Shown piece by piece: positions 55,763 through 61,953 of a stretch of DNA of 64,000 nucleotides. Made by a program: the position numbers and the translations under genes. The stretch comes from Psychroserpens ponticola. Lineage in GTDB: Bacteria > Bacteroidota > Bacteroidia > Flavobacteriales > Flavobacteriaceae. Positions within the stretch are counted from its first letter, which is position 1. Each line of letters opens with the position of its first letter. The notes below the pieces were generated by a model. That model searched no databases, was not told the origin of the DNA, and saw only the letters and a program-made list of their open reading frames with translations. The stretch spans positions 3,300,001 through 3,364,000 of the forward strand of contig NZ_CP116221.1 in the NCBI RefSeq assembly GCF_023556315.2, given 5' to 3'.

Positions 55763-56422
55763 TTATGATTGTCCAGTATGTTTTACTTTAAAACTCATTC
55801 CATCTTTTACTTTAACAACTCCTCCAGGTGATAAAATACCTTCTGGTTTATTTCCATGTCCTCTTTTATAAGTTACTGAATAAGTTCTTTCGGGATGTTG
55901 TGGGAAATCTGGGAATGCTAATGTTACTACCGCTGTGTATGAAATATTACCTTTTTGAACTTCATGTGGTGTTCCATTAACTATAATGGTAATATTTTTG
56001 TCGTCTAATTCACAACTTATAAATTTTGCTTCATTCTTAATAGCAACTTTATGATCTCTATCATTCTTATATCCTATTTCAATTTCCCCTTTAAGTTGTT
56101 TAAGAAAATACTTTTCAGGATTTTTACCTGCCATAGTTAGAATTTCATCAGGTGTCTTAAAACATTCATCAACTTCTATTTTAATATCGTCAACATAAAT
56201 ATCTAATACTTTATAAGGTTTAGCTACGAATCCTTCAATACCAGGACTCTTTAAGTCTATAACTTCATCAAGTTGAACAGGTTCGAAACCTTTTTGATTA
56301 ATTTTTAAGAGTAACTCGTATTCTTCAACAGGAATTAAACCTGCATTTTCTAAAATTTTTATACCGTTAATTTTAGAGTTTTCACTTTGGTATTTTTTAC
56401 CATTTAATTTGTACTTTTCCAT
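55763..56422 (-). CDS. Multiubiquitin-domain protein
   Basis: 219 residues with up to three beta-grasp (ubiquitin-like) units. The C-terminal one is the clearest: ITIIVNGTPHEVQKG, ISYTAVVTLAFPDF, TYSVTYKRG, GNKPEGILSPG and VVKVKDGMSFKVKHT. Two divergent units precede it (about 1-70 and 70-135). Ends HTGQS, not in Gly-Gly, so conjugation through its own C-terminus would need another route or trimming. Substrate or polymer of the system. First gene of the leftward operon, with its own promoter. Confidence 0.85.
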   Translation of the reverse strand: MEKYKLNGKKYQSENSKINGIKILENAGLIPVEEYELLLKINQKGFEPVQLDEVIDLKSPGIEGFVAKPYKVLDIYVDDIKIEVDECFKTPDEILTMAGKNPEKYFLKQLKGEIEIGYKNDRDHKVAIKNEAKFISCELDDKNITIIVNGTPHEVQKGNISYTAVVTLAFPDFPQHPERTYSVTYKRGHGNKPEGILSPGGVVKVKDGMSFKVKHTGQS

Positions 56423-56472
56423 AAATAGGTTTTTTTTATTATATTTGTTACATTAATGAAATATTGTTGCAT

Positions 56473-56503
56473 CAAAGATACGCTAATTGGCAATGTCTCA
56501 CAA
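56473..56503 (-). promoter_or_regulatory. Predicted promoter of the multiubiquitin operon
   Basis: On the minus strand TATCTTTG (56480-56473) matches the TAnnTTTG -7 consensus, and TTG (56503-56501) lies 20 bases upstream, the normal Bacteroidetes -33 spacing. Leader about 45 bases. Confidence 0.6.
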
Positions 56504-56511
56504 GTGATACA
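56494..56511. promoter_or_regulatory. 18-base palindrome, candidate XRE operator
   Basis: TGTCTCAC-AA-GTGATACA, 7 of 8 positions symmetric, lying across the -33 TTG of the leftward promoter and 43 bases before the XRE start. Size and position fit a repressor of the lambda-type fold that shuts both divergent operons. Confidence 0.6.
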
Positions 56512-56554
56512 CTGTCTTACTTATTAACAACTTTTAAACTTTATTAACATTTAG

Positions 56555-56890
56555 ATGAATTCTGAACTTAATACAAGTCTTTTAGCTGGCATGCTTAAAG
56601 CAAAAAGAGGTAGTACTGGATTAAGAAATACAGCTGCCCAAATTGGAGATATTAGCTCCGCTACACTTTCAAGAATAGAACAAGGTAAACTTCCAGACGT
56701 AGAAACATTTATTAAAATTTGTAAGTGGTTAGAAGTAACTACAGAAACATTTATTATTTCAAATACAAAAACTAAAAATGTTTCTTCAAAAGATAAAATT
56801 CTTGCACATCTACGAGCAGATAGGGAACTTGACCCTGAAACAATGAAAATGCTAACGCAAGTAATAGACTTGGCTTATAATAGAATATAA
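56555..56890 (+). CDS. XRE-family repressor
   Basis: 111 residues. HTH in the N-terminal half: TGLRNTAAQIGDISSATLSRIEQGKLPDVETF, a lambda-cro/XRE type. C-terminal half short and helical. Encoded immediately before an ImmA-type protease, as in ImmR-ImmA switches of ICEs and phages. It probably represses its own and the divergent operon through the palindrome at 56494-56511. The stop codon abuts the next start. Confidence 0.88.
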   Translation: MNSELNTSLLAGMLKAKRGSTGLRNTAAQIGDISSATLSRIEQGKLPDVETFIKICKWLEVTTETFIISNTKTKNVSSKDKILAHLRADRELDPETMKMLTQVIDLAYNRI

Positions 56891-57478
56891 TTGAGTAAAA
56901 AAAGCTACTTAAAAAGGGGCTTCAAAGCCGAGGCAGAAAGAATTTCCAATAATTTTAGAAAAGACATTGGATTAGATATACATGATCATTTGTGTGCTTT
57001 TAAGTTGGCTAATTTTTTAAACATTGAAGTAATTTCTCCTGAAATTCTTGGTATTGATGATAAAGGATTAGATGTATTAATGGGTAATACAAAGAAAAGT
57101 TCTGGATGGTCAGCCTTAACAATGACAAATTCTAGTGATAAAAAGATCATCATACATAATACAAGAGCAAGTGATGCAAGACAACAAAGTGATTTAATGC
57201 ATGAGTTAGCACATATAATATGTAAGCATGAAATTATTGTTCCTGATGGGATAGTCTTACCTAGTTATATGAGGTATTATGATAAATCACAAGAAGCTCA
57301 AGCTGAATACCTTGGAGCTGCTTTACAATTACCTAGAGAATGTTTGGTTTGGGCTTTAACTACTGGTAATATGTCTAAAAGAGAAATATCCACAAATTAC
57401 TCTGCTAGTTTGCAAATGGTTAATTTTAGAATTAATGCAACTGGGATTAGTAAACAAGTAAAATATATTAGGACTTAA
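56891..57478 (+). CDS. ImmA/IrrE-type metallopeptidase
   Basis: 195 residues, TTG start directly after the XRE stop. Zinc motif HELAH at 104-108 with a downstream Glu-containing helix (SQEAQAEYLGAALQLPREC). ImmA-like peptidases cleave their paired repressor after a stress signal; this is the expected role for the XRE protein beside it. The C-terminal half has a HTH-like end (REISTNYSASLQMVNFRINATG). Confidence 0.87.
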   Translation: MSKKSYLKRGFKAEAERISNNFRKDIGLDIHDHLCAFKLANFLNIEVISPEILGIDDKGLDVLMGNTKKSSGWSALTMTNSSDKKIIIHNTRASDARQQSDLMHELAHIICKHEIIVPDGIVLPSYMRYYDKSQEAQAEYLGAALQLPRECLVWALTTGNMSKREISTNYSASLQMVNFRINATGISKQVKYIRT

Positions 57479-57480
57479 GA

Positions 57481-58710
57481 TTGACACTACTAGAGGAATT
57501 ATCAAATAAAGATTTCTTATTTGAGGCATGGAACCAATTAAAAAAAGAAAATGAAGAATCTCATGGGTTGTCAGGACCTACTATAAAAGAGTTTCAAGAA
57601 AACCTTACTACTAATATTTTTAACATTAGACACTTTCTAAAAAAAGGAAATTATAGATTTTCCCAAAATAGAGCTGCTGTTATAAAAAAAGAAAACGGAA
57701 AGTATAGACCATTACAAATACCAGAAATTCGAGATAGAGTTGTTCTTAAAGCACTTGCTATTCTTCTTGAAGAAAACCTCAAAGAATTACTTAAAGACAG
57801 TGAAGGCATAAGTTATGCTTATCAAAAAGGCAAAGGTGTAAAACAAGCTGTGCTTCAAATGAAAAGCATTTTTGATCAAGGAAAACAAATAGTACTTAAA
57901 GCTGATATTGTTAATTTTTTTGAAGAAGTTGATAAAGATTCACTTTTAAAGAGTAAAATATTTCCAAACCTTAAAGATAAAACAATAAATTTTTTAATAG
58001 TAAATGCTCTTAATCAAAAACTTGGAGGATTAAAGCGCTTGGGTAAGAAACATAAAGAATTGTTTAAAAATGCTGGAAAAGGTATTCCTCAAGGTAATCC
58101 ACTTTCTCCATTGCTCTCAAATGTTTATTTGGCAGAGTTTGATCGTCATATGAAAAATGAAAACCATCCAATGGTACGATATGCAGATGATTTTATTGTT
58201 TTATTTGATGATGTCGAAAATGCTAAAGATGGATATAATCTTATTTCAGAATACTTAACTAATGAACTTGGATTAAAAATTCATGTGTTAGACGAGAAAG
58301 ATATGGGGAAAACTACAATTGTAAATCCATTTAATCAAACTCTATCTTTTCTCTCAATTCGTTTTGATGGCAAAAAATTATTACCTCCACGAAATTCTAT
58401 TCCATATCTAAAAAGCAAAATCGCGAAAGAAGTTAAGCAAGGAGAACTTAATGAAGATACTTTTAATTCAGTTTATACAATTATTACAAATTGGATTGCT
58501 TTATACTCGTATTTGGAAATAGATATCTATTTTGATGCGATTGATAATTATTTTATAACAACATTGAAGAAAAAATTTGGTCACGAAAATATTAAAATCA
58601 CTACTTGTGAAAAATTAAAAGCTAGATATTTTAAGGAACGAAATAAAAAAAACAAAGCACCATTTTGGAAAAAAATATTGCCTTCTTTCTCAAAATCAAA
58701 AAGTATATAA
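57481..58710 (+). CDS. Group II-like reverse transcriptase without maturase/endonuclease domain
   Basis: 409 residues, TTG start (no ATG before residue 127). RT domains: RT0 region AWNQLKKENEESHGLSGP, YRPLQIPEIRDRVVLKAL, motif A LKADIVNFFEEVD (Asp 142), motif B GIPQGNPLSPLLSNVYL (200-216), catalytic YADDF at 234-238, and LSFLSIRFDGKKLLP. No retron VTG/NAxxH features, and no HNH or clear domain X beyond a short thumb. Closest in pattern to domesticated group II-like RTs. Third gene of the XRE-ImmA operon, gap two bases, so under the same control. Confidence 0.88.
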   Translation: MTLLEELSNKDFLFEAWNQLKKENEESHGLSGPTIKEFQENLTTNIFNIRHFLKKGNYRFSQNRAAVIKKENGKYRPLQIPEIRDRVVLKALAILLEENLKELLKDSEGISYAYQKGKGVKQAVLQMKSIFDQGKQIVLKADIVNFFEEVDKDSLLKSKIFPNLKDKTINFLIVNALNQKLGGLKRLGKKHKELFKNAGKGIPQGNPLSPLLSNVYLAEFDRHMKNENHPMVRYADDFIVLFDDVENAKDGYNLISEYLTNELGLKIHVLDEKDMGKTTIVNPFNQTLSFLSIRFDGKKLLPPRNSIPYLKSKIAKEVKQGELNEDTFNSVYTIITNWIALYSYLEIDIYFDAIDNYFITTLKKKFGHENIKITTCEKLKARYFKERNKKNKAPFWKKILPSFSKSKSI

Positions 58711-59172
58711 TTTTATATAGAATTATCATTCCACACACATTACGCTTCCCTCCTTGCGTCGTCGCATAAAAAGTGTTCCATTGGCTTTAGTAAAAGAACC
58801 TTTTGGGAATAAATTTTTTCAAGAAACTGGAGTTACAACTTTCGCTTTTACCCAAAGCTCAAGCTACATAACGCAATGACATTATAGTACAAAGTTATTT
58901 GTATAGCTGTTTGCATCAATGGTTAATTTGATAGCTATAATTATATTATGCAAAATATCAATATCTAACCTTCCCTTCCTACCCTATTTTTGAACTGTGA
59001 TAAACAGCAAAAAACAGAATACTAAGACTAATATTTAGTAATATGATTTCAAAACACCTATTTGAATTCTTCAAATTTCTTTGCTTTAACTTAAATAATT
59101 TTAATATCTATCTATCCTAATTTATCTAAAACTAAATACTAAAGTTATATATTTGCTTTACATATAAAGTAT
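58711..59172. other. Non-coding stretch after the reverse transcriptase
   Basis: No clear gene. Its first part (58754-58876) is structured, see next entry; the rest is AT-rich with no repeat I could recognise. The minus strand has a short protein-like run around 58745-58845 but it is broken by a stop. Confidence 0.5.
58754..58876. repeat. Structured block directly after the reverse transcriptase
   Basis: TTGCGT (58754-58759) pairs with ACGCAA (58871-58876). Inside, GCTTT-a-GTAAAAG (58784-58796) pairs with CTTTTAC-cc-AAAGC (58845-58858), a 12-pair helix that a further TTG/CAA extends to 15 with a bulge. Begins 44 bases after the RT stop. May be an RT-associated RNA or a dispersed repeat. Confidence 0.5.
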
Positions 59173-59332
59173 AGCGTTAGCTAGTTAACTTGTATCTGAA
59201 AACCGCCAATTTTCTCAAAAGATATTCCACAAGTTTAGTAGTACTAATGCTCACGTTATGGCGTGGGCTTAGTCTATTTGTGGAATGGGTGCTTGGCGGT
59301 ACCTCAGATACGATAGGCTACAGTTCCACGCT
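59173..59332. repeat. Large nested inverted repeat / structured RNA candidate
   Basis: Four perfect or near-perfect nested stems: 59192-59199 with 59304-59311 (8 pairs), 59202-59209 with 59293-59300 (8), 59224-59232 with 59278-59286 (9), and 59249-59255 with 59262-59268 (7, one G-U) closed by a 6-base loop. Outer arms AGCGT/ACGCT and TAGC/GCTA add more. Strongly non-random. It lies 460 bases after the RT and 54 bases before a lipoprotein gene, and could be an RNA or a palindromic mobile repeat. Confidence 0.7.
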
Positions 59333-59385
59333 TATTGTTTTAACAAACTTCATTTTGGAACTGGGTGATTATAATATTAAATATT

Positions 59386-59985
59386 ATGAGAAACCAAATT
59401 ATCAAATTGATATTCTTATCAATTTTAACTACAACCTACTTTGGTTGTTCTTCTGATTCAAACTCAGATGATTGTGAAACTATTACCTGTCTAAATGGAG
59501 GTACATTTGTGGATTGTGAATGTGAATGTCCACTGGGTTACACAGGAAACAATTGTTCTACCCAAGTAAGACCAAGTAAAGTAATCATTACTAAAGCCAT
59601 AGTTAAGGTATTTCCAAATACCGACAATGGAGAATTTTGGGATCTATCAATTCCAGATGCTGAAGATGCTTTACCTGATATTTACATCACTCTTCAAGAC
59701 TCTAATTTGATTACAATCTATGATAGTCCTACATTTTATGAGAATGTGATTTCTGGTGAAGGCACTTTTTTTGAGTTTACGTTGACACCTCCAGTTGAAC
59801 TTACTGTTTATGACAATCCTTTTCTAGTAAATATTTGGGATTATGACACTACTGGTGAAGATGATTTTATGACAAGCTTTGGATTTTTTGCTTATACATC
59901 AAATAACAATTTTCCTGATATAATTACTGTGGTCAGTCAATCAGATGAGATATTGGTTGACTTGGAGGTAACGTACGAGTGGTAA
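59386..59985 (+). CDS. Lipoprotein with EGF-like domain
   Basis: 199 residues from ATG 59386 (an in-frame ATG 21 bases upstream gives a poorer signal). Lipobox Cys 21 (TTYFGCSSD). EGF-like part (CETITCLNGGTFVDCECECPLGYTGNNC, six Cys in pattern) at about 31-58, followed by a ~130-residue C2-like beta domain (FWDLSIPDAEDALPDIYITL, NIWDYDTTGEDD), which may bind Ca2+. Probably surface-exposed. Followed by a strong terminator. Confidence 0.78.
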   Translation: MRNQIIKLIFLSILTTTYFGCSSDSNSDDCETITCLNGGTFVDCECECPLGYTGNNCSTQVRPSKVIITKAIVKVFPNTDNGEFWDLSIPDAEDALPDIYITLQDSNLITIYDSPTFYENVISGEGTFFEFTLTPPVELTVYDNPFLVNIWDYDTTGEDDFMTSFGFFAYTSNNNFPDIITVVSQSDEILVDLEVTYEW

Positions 59986-59993
59986 CAAGATTA

Positions 59994-60026
59994 GGAAAGC
60001 TGAGTTAAACTCAGCTTTCCTTTATT
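59994..60026 (+). terminator. Rho-independent terminator of the EGF-lipoprotein gene
   Basis: Perfect 11-pair stem (59994-60004 with 60010-60020), 5-base loop, followed by TTTATT. Nine bases after the stop codon. Confidence 0.9.
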
Positions 60027-60038
60027 GACTTTATTAAT

Positions 60039-60551
60039 TTAGTTATTGAATAATTTAGGCATAAATAATAGTGTCAGACCTGATAAAACTAAAGATCCTA
60101 AAGATCCATATAGCAATCGAGAATCATAATTACCTTGCTCTATAGACTCATTTGCATTTAAAGTTATCATTAATCTGCTAATCTCCATGTTAGCAGTTTT
60201 CAATTCTTCATGTAAATCAAATATAGTCTTGTTCATCTCAAGCTGTTCTTTGACATAATTCCTGTTTGTCTTTTGTTCCATCTCAATACGATGCTCTGCA
60301 TTTTCAAGTGACAAATTCAACTTCCTATTTTGTTTCTCGACAGTTTTTAGTTGTGACTTCAGCTCTTCTTCTTTTGGAGAAGTTTTTCCAATGTAATCGT
60401 AACTGTGCTTATAAGCATGAACAATACTGGCTAATAATTCAGATCTCGAGATTTGTTTTTCGTTTGCGATTTGTTGCAATGCCGTTTTTTCATCTGTAGT
60501 AGTTTTAAAACTCATCGTGACGTTTTTCTTTGTATCCGTAGTGTTTTCCAT
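60039..60551 (-). CDS. Ribbon-helix-helix-like protein with coiled coil and membrane anchor
   Basis: 170 residues. Residues 8-45 (NVTMSFKTTTDEKTALQQIANEKQISRSELLASIV) resemble a CopG/Arc-type ribbon-helix-helix DNA-binding fold. Residues about 60-135 are a coiled coil (ELKSQLKTVEKQNRKLNLSLENAEHRIE). The C-terminus is a membrane helix (LLYGSLGSLVLSGLTLLFMP). A DNA-binding protein tethered to the membrane is unusual; possibly positions the element or controls the divergent gene through the upstream operator cluster. Confidence 0.65.
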   Translation of the reverse strand: MENTTDTKKNVTMSFKTTTDEKTALQQIANEKQISRSELLASIVHAYKHSYDYIGKTSPKEEELKSQLKTVEKQNRKLNLSLENAEHRIEMEQKTNRNYVKEQLEMNKTIFDLHEELKTANMEISRLMITLNANESIEQGNYDSRLLYGSLGSLVLSGLTLLFMPKLFNN

Positions 60552-60573
60552 AGTTTACTTGATTTTATTAGTT

Positions 60574-60614
60574 AGGTATACCAGCTCTCTACTCTAGGTG
60601 TAACCTAGGTATAC
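60574..60614. promoter_or_regulatory. Operator cluster between the RHH-like and MerR-like genes
   Basis: AGGTATAC occurs twice, at 60574-60581 and 60607-60614 (33 bases apart, about three helix turns). GGTATACC (60575-60582) is palindromic and CTAGGT-GTA-ACCTAG (60594-60608) is a perfect 6-3-6 inverted repeat between them. Dense symmetric half-sites fit a ribbon-helix-helix or MerR-type binding region serving both divergent genes. Confidence 0.55.
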
Positions 60615-60714
60615 ACATGGTAGATAGTTAGTATAAGTCTACTCATTTTAATACATTGTTGTTTAATTGATTAATTCCTTAATATTTCAAATATAATATT
60701 TTTATAGATAAAAT

Positions 60715-61710
60715 ATGCCTAATAACTTGTTTTTTCTTATTTTTGGAATAATTGTTTTTAATTCCATTAATAAAATGACTAAAGAAACTATAGAAGAAAT
60801 TGGAAACGCTGTATTCGAACAAAGAAATATTAGTCCAACCCATTTAAGTGTCAGTTCTAAAAACATTAACAGTTGGATACGAGGGAAATTGGTGCCATTT
60901 GTCCCAGTACAACAAGCTGAAGATTCAAGCGACCAAGAAATGCCTGCTGCTTCCAATGCAAATAAGAAAAACACATCCATGCCCAAATGGATAAGACTCA
61001 ATCTTGCACAGGCCGTTTGGGTATCAATCGTTAATGAGTTATACAACTTCAAAGTCCCACTAGATAAATTAGAGGAACTGGCTTATAACGTATGGCAAAA
61101 GCCTAGAGAACAAAAGTTTGCCGACAAGGTCTTTGAGCATCATATTAAAGACAATCCAAACAATCTACCTAAGCACGAAATTGATAAACTTAAAAGTCAT
61201 TTAAGAAGCGAGATACTCATGGAGCACTATTTTAGAACTATTATCAACCCATTTACTGAAATTGTCAAATCGGCTTTCTATAGAAATGAGCTGCCTCATA
61301 ACTTCCTATATGTTCCTGAGACAAATGAGTTCATGTTTCATTACCAGCCTCTGAATCTAACTTTAGATTTAACTAGTATCTATCTACAAAAACCGATGAT
61401 TAGTATTCCTATTGTACCAATACTCTCAAAAATACTTTTACAGGAATATGACAATAAAAAGATTAAGGATCTAAATTACCTTTCTAGTATCGAAAAGCAG
61501 ATTAGAGATATTGTCGTTTTTAAAAGACCTAAGGTTGTTGAGATTGCTTTACAGGAGGGAAATATCAAGACAATCGTCGTGACCGAAGAGCACAAAAGCA
61601 GAATACAACTTGCTGAATATATTCTTAAGAATAAAATCAAGAAAGGCTCGAAGCTGCTCATAGATATTAGATCCAATGACCATTATAAGATTACACTTAT
61701 CAAAAAATAA
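60715..61710 (+). CDS. MerR-like HTH protein of the recombinase module
   Basis: 331 residues; ATG 60775 (20 residues later, before TKETIEEIG) is an alternative start. SVSSKNINSWIRGKLVPFVPV and WIRLNLAQAVWVSIVNELYNFKVPLDKLEEL resemble the MerR-type helix-turn-helix and wing. The C-terminal ~180 residues (from about EHYFRTIINPF) are unrecognised. Common next to site-specific recombinases of Bacteroidetes, I believe, so a regulator or excision factor is plausible. Confidence 0.6.
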   Translation: MPNNLFFLIFGIIVFNSINKMTKETIEEIGNAVFEQRNISPTHLSVSSKNINSWIRGKLVPFVPVQQAEDSSDQEMPAASNANKKNTSMPKWIRLNLAQAVWVSIVNELYNFKVPLDKLEELAYNVWQKPREQKFADKVFEHHIKDNPNNLPKHEIDKLKSHLRSEILMEHYFRTIINPFTEIVKSAFYRNELPHNFLYVPETNEFMFHYQPLNLTLDLTSIYLQKPMISIPIVPILSKILLQEYDNKKIKDLNYLSSIEKQIRDIVVFKRPKVVEIALQEGNIKTIVVTEEHKSRIQLAEYILKNKIKKGSKLLIDIRSNDHYKITLIKK

Positions 61711-61730
61711 TTATGAAACTTTAATATAAA

Positions 61731-61847
61731 ATGAAGCACATCGTAGAACTCAATCAGTCCCTGAAAACACAGCCTGGTTTCAATCCTAACAGAGATGGAC
61801 CAGAAATTATGCTTATTCGAAGAGGCAAAACAACTATTAAACGATAA
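61731..61847 (+). CDS. Possible small protein, 38 residues
   Basis: Starts ATG 61731, basic tail (MLIRRGKTTIKR), no domain. Overlaps the next small frame from 61795 in another phase, so at most one may be real, unless they are coupled. Low support. Confidence 0.3.
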   Translation: MKHIVELNQSLKTQPGFNPNRDGPEIMLIRRGKTTIKR

Positions 61848-61947
61848 CGGAACTGATTCTTATACAGATTCAGAAATAAGGGAAATCATATCCCTTTTAA
61901 ACATATTCTCAAATATCATATACCTTAACCTAACACAAAATTCTTAA
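61795..61947 (+). CDS. Small protein upstream of recombinase, 50 residues
   Basis: ATG 61795, begins MDQKLCLFEEAKQLLNDNG. Two amphipathic helices (about 4-15 and 25-42) with many Leu/Ile; sensible amino acid composition and ends six bases before the recombinase ATG. Perhaps a regulator or directionality factor of the recombinase; no family known to me. Confidence 0.5.
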   Translation: MDQKLCLFEEAKQLLNDNGTDSYTDSEIREIISLLNIFSNIIYLNLTQNS

Positions 61948-61953
61948 AAGACT

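Noticed and set aside
57481-58711. Group II intron
   Set aside because: No domain V/VI-like hairpin with the AGC/CGC triad that I can recognise in the downstream DNA, and no maturase or endonuclease domain; the RT is cotranscribed with a repressor and protease instead.
57481-59332. Retron (RT plus msr-msd RNA)
   Set aside because: The RT lacks the VTG and NAxxH marks, and the structured RNA candidates are downstream, not upstream as in retrons. A relation to the structured blocks is still possible and is kept as a finding.
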